64,000 nt of DNA from Marinobacter sediminicola (lineage in GTDB: Bacteria; Pseudomonadota; Gammaproteobacteria; Pseudomonadales; Oleiphilaceae): positions 426,917 to 490,916 of the forward strand of contig NZ_JAVIXR010000002.1 of the NCBI RefSeq assembly GCF_031157525.1. The letters run 5' to 3'. The notes under the pieces were generated by a model that was not told the origin of the DNA, searched no databases, and saw only the letters and a list, made by a program, of their open reading frames with translations. Position numbers and translations under genes: made by a program. Shown piece by piece: positions 55,807 to 63,988 of the stretch (the stretch's first letter is position 1; every line of letters starts with the position of its first letter).

Positions 55807-57399
55807 TTAACCGAACTGGTTCATAGTGTTGTCAGAACCACCGGCTTTCAGCGCAGCATCACCTGCGAAGAATTCCTTGTGGTCATCACCAATGTTAGAA
55901 CCAGCCATATCCTGGTGCTTAACAGTCGCGATGCCCTGACGGATTTCTTCACGCTGTACGCCTTTAACGTAAGCCAGCATGCCTTCAGCACCGAAGTAGC
56001 CTTTGGCCAGGTTGTCGGTAGACAGGGCCGCAGTGTGGTAAGTCGGCAGAGTGATCAGGTGGTGGAATACACCAGCTTCACGGGCTGCGTCGCGCTGGAA
56101 GTTAGCAGTCCACTCGTCAGCCTGCTTGCCCAGTTCAGTGTTGTCGTACTCTACGCTCATCAGCTTGGCGCGGTCGTAGGCAGATACATCCTTGCCTTCT
56201 TCCTTCATTGCGTCGAATACCTGCTGACGGAAGTTCAGAGTCCAGTTGAAGGACGGGCTGTTGTTGTAAACCAGCTTGGCATCGGGAACAACTTCCTTGA
56301 TGCGGTTTACCATGGCAGCGATCTGACCAACGTGAGGCTTCTCAGTCTCGATCCACAGCATGTCGGCGCCGTTCTGCAGGCTGGCGATACAGTCCATAAC
56401 AACGCGGTCTTCACCAGAGCCTTCCTTGAACTGGAACAGGCCAGATGCCAGACGCTTGGGCTTAACCAGCTTGCCGTTCTGCTTGATCACAACGTCGCCG
56501 TTGTTGATGTCTTCAGCCTTCTCGATAATGTCGCCATCGATGAAGCTGTTGTACTGGTCACCCAGGTCGCCTGGCTCGTTGGTTACAGCGATCTGCTTGG
56601 TCAGGCCAGCACCCAGTGAGTCAGTACGTGCAACGATAACACCGTCGTCAACACCCAGCTCAAGGAACGCCAAACGTACAGCGTTGATCTTGGACAGGAA
56701 GTCGGCGTGAGGAACGGTTACTTTACCGTCCTGGTGGCCACACTGCTTCTCGTCAGATACCTGGTTTTCGATCTGGATTGCGCAAGCGCCCGCTTCGATC
56801 ATCTGCTTGGCCAGCAGGTAGGTCGCTTCGTCGTTACCGAAACCGGCATCGATGTCGGCAATGATCGGCACAACGTGAGTTTCGTGATTGTCGATCTGCT
56901 TGATCAGCTCTTCTGCCTTGGCAGTGTCGCCTGCATTTTCAGCAGCTTCCAGATCACGGAACAGGTGGTTCAGTTCCCATGCATCAGCCTGACGCAGGAA
57001 GGTGTACAGCTCTTCGATCAGGCTGGAAACAGCCGTTTTCTCATGCATGGACTGGTCAGGCAGAGGCCCGAACTCAGAACGCAGAGCAGCAACCATCCAA
57101 CCAGACAGGTACAGGTAACGACGCTTGGTGGAACCGAAGTGCTTCTTGATAGCGATCAGCTTCTGCTGGCCGATAAAACCGTGCCAGCAACCCAGAGACT
57201 GGGTGTACTTGGAAGAGTCGGCGTCATAAGCAGCCATATCTTCACGCATGACCTTCGCAGTGTACTTGGCGATGTCCAGACCAGTCTTGAATTTGTTCTG
57301 GGCGCGCATGCGAGCAGCGTGCTTAGGGTTAATCGCGTGCCAGGTCGGGTTTTGCTTCAGTACTGAAGCAATAGTATCGACGTCTTTTGCGTATGGCAT
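55807..57399 (-). CDS. aceA: Isocitrate lyase
   Basis: A 530-residue enzyme of the glyoxylate shunt, cleaving isocitrate to glyoxylate and succinate so that the cell can grow on fatty acids or acetate. The active site is in EKQCGHQDGKVTVPH (catalytic Cys). VPIIADIDAGFGND and YNNSPSFNWTLNF are other substrate-binding parts. The length is that of the longer subfamily found in Pseudomonas and Acinetobacter (about 530, not 430 residues). AAGGA is located 8 bases before the ATG. A palindromic operator candidate and a leader hairpin lie upstream. Confidence 0.97.
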   Translation of the reverse strand: MPYAKDVDTIASVLKQNPTWHAINPKHAARMRAQNKFKTGLDIAKYTAKVMREDMAAYDADSSKYTQSLGCWHGFIGQQKLIAIKKHFGSTKRRYLYLSGWMVAALRSEFGPLPDQSMHEKTAVSSLIEELYTFLRQADAWELNHLFRDLEAAENAGDTAKAEELIKQIDNHETHVVPIIADIDAGFGNDEATYLLAKQMIEAGACAIQIENQVSDEKQCGHQDGKVTVPHADFLSKINAVRLAFLELGVDDGVIVARTDSLGAGLTKQIAVTNEPGDLGDQYNSFIDGDIIEKAEDINNGDVVIKQNGKLVKPKRLASGLFQFKEGSGEDRVVMDCIASLQNGADMLWIETEKPHVGQIAAMVNRIKEVVPDAKLVYNNSPSFNWTLNFRQQVFDAMKEEGKDVSAYDRAKLMSVEYDNTELGKQADEWTANFQRDAAREAGVFHHLITLPTYHTAALSTDNLAKGYFGAEGMLAYVKGVQREEIRQGIATVKHQDMAGSNIGDDHKEFFAGDAALKAGGSDNTMNQFG

Positions 57400-57442
57400 G
57401 GTCTCGATCCTTGGTGTGTTGATGAATGGGGTTGATGACTTT

Positions 57443-57464
57443 AGCCCGGGCAGATCACCGGGCT
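57443..57464 (-). promoter_or_regulatory. Leader hairpin of aceA
   Basis: AGCCCGG and CCGGGCT pair over 7 bp with an 8-base loop, 43 bp upstream of the aceA start in the likely 5' untranslated region. It has no T-run and does not cover the ribosome site. Confidence 0.4.
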
Positions 57465-57496
57465 GGATATCAGTGTTGGCAGTACTTTAATGCCTC

Positions 57497-57525
57497 AGAT
57501 CTTATAATTGAAATTTATATGATCT
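57497..57525. promoter_or_regulatory. 29-bp palindrome, candidate aceA operator
   Basis: The arms AGATCTTATAA and TTTATATGATCT are near-perfect inverted repeats around an AATTGAAA-like centre, about 100 bp upstream of aceA. It is AT-rich and would overlap a likely -10 region. A dyad of this size is typical of a dimeric repressor or activator; the regulator is unknown. Confidence 0.5.
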
Positions 57526-57580
57526 ATTTTCAGCATTCACCCCATGAATGACTGATGCGATCATTTTTCCAAACAAGCGG

Positions 57581-59542
57581 TCAGGACTGGCACAGCACAA
57601 CCAGCCGATCCCCAGGCTGCAACTCAAGATACTGCCTGCGTGGAGGATTCAGCAGTAGATGCCTGCCACGAGCATCTGCAGTGGCGCGGAATACGCCAAG
57701 GGCCACTTCACCCTCAGCAGCCAGCACCTTTTCCAGCACGTGGAAGTCGGCGCTCGCTGGCAGCGGATAATCATCAGGATTACTGAACCGGATCTCACCG
57801 CCACCTACCGTAAACAGCTCGTCCAGTACCGCTCTGAGTTCCCGACGCAGTGCTACCTGCGCAAGGATATGGCTGAGTATCATCGGGCTGATGAGCACTT
57901 CACTCTGGTGACCATAAAGCAGTTGGCGGTTGTCCGGATCACTCAGTTCCATAATCAACTGAGGGCGCCCGGGCGACTCTGCCAGTATGTCTTCGAGCTG
58001 AAGATAGCCAACCATGGTCCGTGCATCTGCCTCTTCTCCAGAAGCCAACCGATCACTACTAAGCAGTATAATCGTGTCGTAGCTGGCAGGGTTGATCAGG
58101 CGCAATTCATCCTCAACCATGTAGTCCGCTTCGATATGACTGTACGCATCCAGAAGTTTGCCTTTGGCATAACGGCTGAGCGCCTGTTCACGCTCAGATA
58201 CTGGTACAGCGGAAACAATATCCAGCACAGGTTGTCCGGAGCCATAACTGGCAAACTCGGCCATCAGACTGGGTACTCTTCGATTCCAGCCAAGCAACAG
58301 AACACGATGCCCCTCCAGACCTTCGCCGCGCACAGAGCGTTTCGCTTCCCCACGATTTATCCGGGGTAATGCCTCGGCTTTCGGATTCGCATCCGTTTCA
58401 GAATAATCTCGGGCCATCATGACAACCCTATCCTCAGCCTCTATTCGTGTATCAGACGGCGCTGCCAAACGGATATCCCAACCCTGCTCACTGCTGCGAA
58501 GCAGTCCAAGAATGATCACATTCGGGCGCTCAGCTGCCAGCTCTCCGAGGGACAGGCCCGCCACTGTTTCGCCACCCCGAACGTAGATCTCGTTACCTTC
58601 GCCCGCCGTGAGCAACTCGTTGTATATTTCAGACAACCCCGGATGCATTACGTTTTGCACCATCAGGCGGCTGATCGTCGCATTACCTGCGACCACTTCG
58701 ATGGGACCGGGATAGGCGCGCTCAACCACGGGAAGCTTGCGGACATCCTGAATCTCTGCGACTACAAAAGGCAGGGGCGCCTGGTACTGCCTTGCCTGAG
58801 CGGCAATCGACAGCAGGGCCTTAACGGTTTCCACATCCGAGGTGATCAAGCTTCCCGCTTCGTAAACCGCGCTGGGCACTATCACTGCCGCTGCATCAAG
58901 GCAGGCGACCCGGTGCAAGGCATCCGGTTGAATGGCAGAACCGGAGCGCAGGATAACCTGCCGGGCACGGCGCCCGATGCCGGGTTCATTGCGCAGTTCA
59001 TGGACCTGTTCCGCAGAGGCTTCTTCCGATAGCACCACCAGATTCAATTTTTGGGTGTCATGCTTCTCGAGAAACCGGCGCATACGCCCGGATGAGCCCA
59101 GCAGCTCTGAGAGCAAAGGCAAGGTTTGGCTGGTCCAGCCCAGCACAACCACGTGCGCCTTCAGGGTAACTGGCGTAAGACCGCGCTCAAGCTCTGCCAT
59201 TTTGGCAATCAGCCAGCGGGTCAAAATAGCCACCAGGGTGCCCATGAACACCACGTATCCGCTGATGGTCAGTAGCGTTGAGACAAAGCGTTGCCACGTA
59301 CCTACATCATCTCCCAGATAACCGGGGTCCGTCAGGCGCAGAAACGCCCACCAGACGGCCGAGCCAGGATCATCGAAGTCACCGCCTTGGGGGACCACCA
59401 GAAGCCCACCGATCAACGAGATCAAACCGATAAAAATACCCACCACCAACAGCTGGAAGCCTGCACCCTTCACCAACTGCCGCTCAACAATAAATTTTAC
59501 TCGATCAACCACGCGAAACGGCAATATGGCGGTTTTTTTCAT
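57581..59542 (-). CDS. CASTOR/POLLUX-like ion channel protein
   Basis: A 653-residue protein. Two N-terminal hydrophobic segments (LLVVGIFIGLISLIGGLLVV and LLTISGYVVFMGTLVAIL) flank a pore-like loop with RLTDPGYLGDD, where CASTOR/POLLUX channels also lack the GYG filter. Two large RCK-like regions follow, each starting with a nucleotide-binding-type strand (HVVVLGWTSQTLPLLSELLG; HRVLLLGWNRRVPSLMAEF). Plant relatives are nuclear-envelope cation channels; bacterial ones are uncharacterised. The ATG overlaps the dauA stop, so both are on one transcript. Confidence 0.86.
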   Translation of the reverse strand: MKKTAILPFRVVDRVKFIVERQLVKGAGFQLLVVGIFIGLISLIGGLLVVPQGGDFDDPGSAVWWAFLRLTDPGYLGDDVGTWQRFVSTLLTISGYVVFMGTLVAILTRWLIAKMAELERGLTPVTLKAHVVVLGWTSQTLPLLSELLGSSGRMRRFLEKHDTQKLNLVVLSEEASAEQVHELRNEPGIGRRARQVILRSGSAIQPDALHRVACLDAAAVIVPSAVYEAGSLITSDVETVKALLSIAAQARQYQAPLPFVVAEIQDVRKLPVVERAYPGPIEVVAGNATISRLMVQNVMHPGLSEIYNELLTAGEGNEIYVRGGETVAGLSLGELAAERPNVIILGLLRSSEQGWDIRLAAPSDTRIEAEDRVVMMARDYSETDANPKAEALPRINRGEAKRSVRGEGLEGHRVLLLGWNRRVPSLMAEFASYGSGQPVLDIVSAVPVSEREQALSRYAKGKLLDAYSHIEADYMVEDELRLINPASYDTIILLSSDRLASGEEADARTMVGYLQLEDILAESPGRPQLIMELSDPDNRQLLYGHQSEVLISPMILSHILAQVALRRELRAVLDELFTVGGGEIRFSNPDDYPLPASADFHVLEKVLAAEGEVALGVFRATADARGRHLLLNPPRRQYLELQPGDRLVVLCQS

Positions 59543-61302
59543 GTCTGGGCTCCGGTGAGCGTTGGGTTCTGCTTAGCCATGGGTAGCAAAGGCAGCTCAA
59601 GGGCTTCCCGCAGAGTGGGCGTAAACTGCAAAACGCCCTCCACCGGCCCAAGGCCGCTGCGTGCGAGCGCGCGCTGGGGCTGGGACTGCAAATCAGCAAT
59701 CACAATACGGGTGCCGTCGTTCCTGCAGGTGCCAACCAGTTTGTTGAGGGCCGACAGGCCACCCGCATCCAGAACCGTAACGCCATCCATGTACAGAATA
59801 ATCCCCTCAACATTGCGGGACAGCTCAGCAAGCTCTCCAAAAATACGGTCCGCCGCTGCGAAAAACAGCGGACCATTGATTTTAAACACCCGCCAGCCTG
59901 CCGGCAGGTTTTCATCACTGACCCGGTTACCGGTAGTGATGTCTGTAACCTTGGTCATTTCTGCCATTTCACGCATGAATAGCACCGCCGCCAGCAGAAC
60001 GCCGGTGGTAATGGCAATAACCATGTCCAGTGCCACAGTGAGGGTAAAACAGGTGAGGAATACCCACACATCGCTGCGCGGCGCGGTTTTCAGCAGGCGC
60101 ACCGCCTTGGGTGCTTCGCTCATATTCCAGGCCACCATAATCAACAAAGCGGCCATGGCGGGCATAGGTAGGTAAGCCAAAATACCCGCCAGCGACACCA
60201 GGGCCAGTAGTACCACAATGGCATGGATCATGGCGGCGACCGGTGATTCAGCACCAGCACGGTAATTGGCGGCAGAGCGTGCAATGGCAGCTGTTGCAGT
60301 TATACCCCCGAAAAACGGCACAATAATATTACCCAACCCCTGCCCCATCAGTTCGCTGTTGGCGCTGTGGCGCTTACCGGTCATGCCATCGAGCACCACA
60401 GCACAGAGCAGGGATTCGATCGCGCCAAGCATGGCTATGGCGAAAGCAGCCGGTAAGAGCTCCCTCACCATGCCCCAGGAAAAGCCGAGGGCGTTACCAC
60501 TGGCATCTGCCTGCTGCCAGGGCCAGGCGAATTCCGGCAAAAACGGCGGGATGCCCGCGCCCGTGCCGCCACCAGGCAATAAATAGCTGAAGCGCGACCC
60601 AATCGTATCCACTGAGGCACCATTGGCGTTTAACCATATGGCAAGGAGACTACCCACAATCACAGCTGGCAGGTGCGGCGGAACCGGGGTTCTGAGCCGT
60701 GGCCAGATCAGCATGATCGCAAGCGTAACCAAGGCCACCAAAGCGCTCATGCTATCCAGAGCAGGAAAGCTCTGCGCCAGCACCGCCAGCTTGTCCCAAT
60801 AATGTTCCGGCATACTCTCAACAGGCAAGCCCAAAAAATCACTCACCTGCAGAGTTGCAATCACCACGGCAATGCCGCTGGTAAATCCAAGAGTGACGGA
60901 TTCAGGAATGTATTCTATGAAGCGACCCAGCCGCATGAGTGCCATGATCACCAACAGCACACCCGACATCAGCGTGGCGAGCAAAAGTCCCCCAAGACCA
61001 TAGGTTTGGGCAATGGGGTAAAGAATAACCACAAACGCCGCCGTCGGGCCCGAGACACTGAAGCGGCTACCACCCGTCAGGGCAATGATAAAACCGGCAA
61101 TGAACGCCGTATAAAGACCGTACTGAGGCGCAACGCCACTGGCGATCGCCAAGGCCATGGCCAGGGGTATGGCAATGATCCCCACGGTAACGCCAGCCAT
61201 GAGATCACGCAGAAACCGGCGGCTGTTGTAGGGTTGGTCAATGCAGGCCTCCCGGAAAGCATGGGCAAGCCGGAGAGAAAAAAGATGGGCGCGATGGGGC
61301 AT
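59539..61302 (-). CDS. dauA: SulP-family C4-dicarboxylate transporter DauA
   Basis: A 587-residue membrane transporter. The N-terminal half has the very conserved DLMAGVTVGIIAIPLAMALA, LTGGSRFSVSGPTAAFVVIL and YIPESVTLGFTSGIAV; the middle has AIAMLGAIESLLCAVVLDGM and FGGITATAAIARSAANYRAG. A cytoplasmic STAS domain (about 465-575) ends it. These match E. coli DauA (YchM), which takes up succinate and other C4-dicarboxylates under acidic conditions. A GAGG ribosome site is 6 bases before the ATG. It is the first gene of a two-gene operon. Confidence 0.92.
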   Translation of the reverse strand: MPHRAHLFSLRLAHAFREACIDQPYNSRRFLRDLMAGVTVGIIAIPLAMALAIASGVAPQYGLYTAFIAGFIIALTGGSRFSVSGPTAAFVVILYPIAQTYGLGGLLLATLMSGVLLVIMALMRLGRFIEYIPESVTLGFTSGIAVVIATLQVSDFLGLPVESMPEHYWDKLAVLAQSFPALDSMSALVALVTLAIMLIWPRLRTPVPPHLPAVIVGSLLAIWLNANGASVDTIGSRFSYLLPGGGTGAGIPPFLPEFAWPWQQADASGNALGFSWGMVRELLPAAFAIAMLGAIESLLCAVVLDGMTGKRHSANSELMGQGLGNIIVPFFGGITATAAIARSAANYRAGAESPVAAMIHAIVVLLALVSLAGILAYLPMPAMAALLIMVAWNMSEAPKAVRLLKTAPRSDVWVFLTCFTLTVALDMVIAITTGVLLAAVLFMREMAEMTKVTDITTGNRVSDENLPAGWRVFKINGPLFFAAADRIFGELAELSRNVEGIILYMDGVTVLDAGGLSALNKLVGTCRNDGTRIVIADLQSQPQRALARSGLGPVEGVLQFTPTLREALELPLLPMAKQNPTLTGAQT

Positions 61303-61364
61303 ACTGGCCTCGAGTCTGGAAATACATACAAGTAGCGAGGCCTTACATCATATATAATTTTTTC

Positions 61365-62384
61365 ATGAAAAGTTTGTTCATCACCGCACTGGCACTACTA
61401 ACGGGCACCCTGGCTGGGTGTGCAGCCACATTCCATTCCAGCAAAAGCAGCACAGAGACGAGGCCAGAGACTCTTTACGAGACTCGCTTGGTAGATGCCA
61501 ATAGCGGCATGCAGCTTAGCGTTGAAGCCCTCGCTCAAAAGCTTGCCCATACCGATGTAATTGTCATTGGCGAATACCATGGCCATCAGGCAGCCCATTT
61601 GCTGCAATCGCGGATTCAGGCTGCCCTCTATCGCCAACAACCTCTACAAGTGCTCTCCATGGAACAGTTTAATCTGGACAACCAGACCGCGGTTGATGCC
61701 TACCTCGATGGTAAAACCGGCGAAACTGAATTCTTTGAAGACAGCGGTGCCTGGGATAATTATCGAGCCTCCTACCGGCCGCTGGTGGAGTTCGCACGGC
61801 AGCATGGCCTGCCCATAGTGGCTGCCAATGCGCCTGCAGCCGTAGTGCGCTGCGTCGGGCGCACAGGGCCGGGCTACCTGAACAAGCTGCCAGCCAACGA
61901 ACGCGCACAGTTGCCCGGCAATGCATTTATGGACACCCCTGCCTACCGGGACAAATTCAGCGCCGCTATTACTAGCAGCCACAGCGCTGCAGGCGAGGCC
62001 ATGAGCGAGCGTATGCTCAGCACCTATAAGGCCCAATTACTGCGCGACAACACCATGGCCAGCCGCATATTAAGTGCCCACAAGGAGCACCCCAACGCAC
62101 AGATTATTCACACCACCGGCACCTTCCACAGCGAAGAGCATCTGGGAACCGTTGCACTTCTCCGCCAGCGGGCACCGGATGTTTCAGTTGCAGTGATTTC
62201 ACCGGTAGTATGGCCAGCGGATGCAGAAAAGGCGCCAGTGGAAAAATTCAGGAATAAAGGCGACTTCCTCTACTTCATCCAGCCTTTGCCGCAGGAGTTT
62301 CTTGATGAAGATCGCGAACGCAAAGCGATGTCCGCAAGGTTCCAGCGCCCCAACAACGAAACGTGTCAGGAAGATTCCCCATGA
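61365..62384 (+). CDS. ChaN-like heme-binding lipoprotein
   Basis: A 339-residue protein with a lipoprotein signal (ALALLTGTLAGC, Cys19). The body is the ChaN/DUF399 domain: VIVIGEYHGHQAAHLLQSRI, LSMEQFNLDNQTAVDAYLDG, WDNYRASYRPLVEFARQHGL, NAPAAVVRCVGRTG and IIHTTGTFHSEEH. ChaN of Campylobacter binds stacked heme groups and is iron-regulated. No Shine-Dalgarno is seen before the ATG; a TATAAT at 61353-61358 lies only 7 bases upstream, so the message may be leaderless. No Fur box was recognised. It overlaps the SIMPL gene start. Confidence 0.84.
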   Translation: MKSLFITALALLTGTLAGCAATFHSSKSSTETRPETLYETRLVDANSGMQLSVEALAQKLAHTDVIVIGEYHGHQAAHLLQSRIQAALYRQQPLQVLSMEQFNLDNQTAVDAYLDGKTGETEFFEDSGAWDNYRASYRPLVEFARQHGLPIVAANAPAAVVRCVGRTGPGYLNKLPANERAQLPGNAFMDTPAYRDKFSAAITSSHSAAGEAMSERMLSTYKAQLLRDNTMASRILSAHKEHPNAQIIHTTGTFHSEEHLGTVALLRQRAPDVSVAVISPVVWPADAEKAPVEKFRNKGDFLYFIQPLPQEFLDEDRERKAMSARFQRPNNETCQEDSP

Positions 62385-63091
62385 AAGTTCTAGTTGCCCT
62401 GATTTTGGGTGTTAGCGCCATTATTTCAGCCTCACTCATCAGCGATGGCCTCACAGACCTGCGCACCGGTGATCGCTATGTAACCGTGAAAGGCGTGGCG
62501 GAACGGGAAGTGAACGCCGATCTGGCCTTATGGCCAATTCGGTTCGTAGCGACTGGCGCCAGCCTAAGTGAGGCCCAGGACAAAGCCCGTAACAGCCGCA
62601 ACGCCATCATGGCATTTCTGAAACTGCAGGCCATCGGTGACAACTCAGTGGAGCTGCAGCGCCTTGATGTAACCGACACCCGCGCCAACCCATACCAGGA
62701 CAACAATAACGAACAGAAATTCATCGTCAGCCAAACCCTGATGGTGCGCAGCGACGACATTCAAAAGATTCGCCAGGCCGCACAGGGCGTAAGCGAGCTG
62801 GTGGATTCCGGCGTGGTGTTGTCTTCAGACTACGGCCCAAGTGGCCCAACCTATCTGTTCAACGGCCTGAACGACATCAAACCCGCCATGATTGCCGAAG
62901 CCACGGCCTCCGCACGCGAAGCCGCCAGCCAGTTTGCCGAGGATGCAAAGACCGAGCTGGGCGATCTTCGCAGGGCCAATCAGGGCGTATTCCAGATACT
63001 GGCCAGGGATCAAGCGCCAGGGGTGTCTGAGCAACAGCACCCGGTAAAGACCGTGCGGGTGGTTTCTACCGTTGAGTATTATTTGCGGTAG
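62381..63091 (+). CDS. SIMPL domain (DUF541) protein
   Basis: A 236-residue protein with an N-terminal membrane anchor or signal (VLVALILGVSAIISASLI). The SIMPL layout follows: YVTVKGVAEREVNADLALWP, LQRLDVTDTRANPYQ, FIVSQTLMVRSDDI, and LNDIKPAMIAEATASAREAA near the C-terminus, ending VKTVRVVSTVEYYLR. The family is periplasmic and of poorly known function. AGGAAG seven bases before the ATG at 62381 fixes the start inside the ChaN-like stop region. Confidence 0.88.
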   Translation: MKVLVALILGVSAIISASLISDGLTDLRTGDRYVTVKGVAEREVNADLALWPIRFVATGASLSEAQDKARNSRNAIMAFLKLQAIGDNSVELQRLDVTDTRANPYQDNNNEQKFIVSQTLMVRSDDIQKIRQAAQGVSELVDSGVVLSSDYGPSGPTYLFNGLNDIKPAMIAEATASAREAASQFAEDAKTELGDLRRANQGVFQILARDQAPGVSEQQHPVKTVRVVSTVEYYLR

Positions 63092-63290
63092 CTTACACAC
63101 GGACCAGCTGGAAGATCGCATGGTTCGGTGTTATTGCAATAATGAAGAGGTCACGCGATTACATAGCCTGAAAGCCTGAGCACGCATAAGGTATTGTTAT
63201 TAGATGTTATTTTTGCAGCGGCCAGAAAGGGGCTGAATGAATTGTGGAAGTCACGTTTGTGCCGTGAAAGTTACTTCCACCTAACCACTG
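63092..63290. other. Region left of the integron cassette
   Basis: 199 bp with no convincing gene. GTGGAAGTCAC and GTTACTTCCAC (63244-63280) form an imperfect 11-bp inverted repeat. No integrase gene and no attC-like inverted R/L boxes are found before the recombination point at 63290/63291. The stretch could hold an attI-like or secondary integration site. Confidence 0.5.
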
Positions 63291-63858
63291 TTATATGTCA
63301 GGGAGACACGGAGTTTGAGTCAAAAGTTGTCAGTCTTCACGTCTTCCTTTCTACTTGGGAGCGTACCTTGCTTCATCTCCGTTGCCAAAAACGGATCAAA
63401 AGGCCTGGTCGATTTCGTGGGTTCTATCGACGCTTCTGACCCAACAGTTCTTTACCTGCTGGCTCTTTTTCTGATTCAGCTTGTCGTGTCAGGTCTTGGA
63501 CATTTTAAGCCTGGTTATAAGCCTGGGGTGAATCAAAGATTTCGATTTTACTATGCAGTAGTGAACAGCGTTGGCCCTGGAATTACCTGCTTAACTCAAG
63601 TGGTTTCTGGAGCCATTTTTGCTGCGGCTTGTGTCGCATCGTGGAAGTATCAAGAGGCTGGTATTTGGATGGTCATCGGTCTCTGGATCATGTGGCCGCT
63701 TTTCTTGGCGGGGGCTGTGAATCTGGATCGGGTGAACCGATATGCAGTCGAGTGGCAGAACTGACATATAACCAGTTGTTGCAGTTCGTTCCGGGCCTGG
63801 CGGCCCTCCACCGGATGCCCTTTTCGCTGCGCTACAAGGGCACCGCTGAACAAAGGCG
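63291..63858 (+). mobile_element. Integron gene cassette
   Basis: A 568-bp unit bounded by G/TTATATG (63290-63297) and G/TTATGTG (63858-63865). It carries one reading frame and ends in an attC site. The first 11 bases after the left G plus that G (GTTATATGTCAG) are the exact reverse complement of CTGACATATAAC at 63761-63772, which holds the inverse-core box. That is just what is expected, because a cassette's first bases complete its own attC in the circular form. No integrase lies next to it in this window. Confidence 0.88.
63315..63764 (+). CDS. Cassette-borne membrane protein, unknown function
   Basis: A 149-residue protein with three or four hydrophobic segments (FLLGSVPCFISVA; VLYLLALFLIQLVVSGL; GITCLTQVVSGAIFAAACVA; GIWMVIGLWIMWPLFLAGAV). 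A charged loop with HFKPGYKPGVNQRFRF lies in the middle. No family is recognised, as is usual for integron cassette genes. The start seems to be TTG at 63315 with GGGAG 9 bases before it; no ATG is available near. The stop codon is adjacent to the attC site. Confidence 0.7.
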   Translation: MSQKLSVFTSSFLLGSVPCFISVAKNGSKGLVDFVGSIDASDPTVLYLLALFLIQLVVSGLGHFKPGYKPGVNQRFRFYYAVVNSVGPGITCLTQVVSGAIFAAACVASWKYQEAGIWMVIGLWIMWPLFLAGAVNLDRVNRYAVEWQN

Positions 63859-63865
63859 TTATGTG
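63765..63865 (+). repeat. attC recombination site
   Basis: A 101-bp site with R'' CATATAAC (63765-63772), L'' TTGTTGCAG (63776-63784), L' CTGAACAA (63846-63853) and R' GTTATGTG (63858-63865). R'' and R' pair apart from one G-T. L'' and L' pair except for one extra G in L'' (63781), the extrahelical base that steers strand choice by integrase. The centre folds further: GGGCC/GGCCC (63793-63806) and CGGATGCCCTT/AAGGGCACCG (63812-63845). Confidence 0.88.
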
Positions 63866-63988
63866 GTCACCACTTGGCTCTTGTTAAATTTTATTAATGG
63901 TGTCAGTCGGCACAGTTACCAGCACGAAATTCTCCGTTAAGAAAATCTGCTATGGTCAAAAAACATCCAGATTTACGGAGATATTGAA
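63866..63988. other. Noncoding stretch after attC
   Basis: About 120 bp, AT-rich, with no gene. GGAG at 63977-63980 precedes an ATG at 63989 and looks like a ribosome-binding site, so this is the leader of the next gene or the start of another cassette. Confidence 0.45.

Noticed and set aside
55879..56619. Long plus-strand frame opposite aceA (with another at 56707-57366)
   Set aside because: Antisense frames caused by the codon bias of isocitrate lyase; no ribosome site or domain.
61303..61364. Fur box before the ChaN-like gene
   Set aside because: The AT-rich stretch does not match the GATAATGATAATCATTATC pattern beyond composition.
63194..63439. 81-codon frame across the left cassette boundary
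   Set aside because: It crosses the recombination point and overlaps the better-supported cassette gene in another frame.
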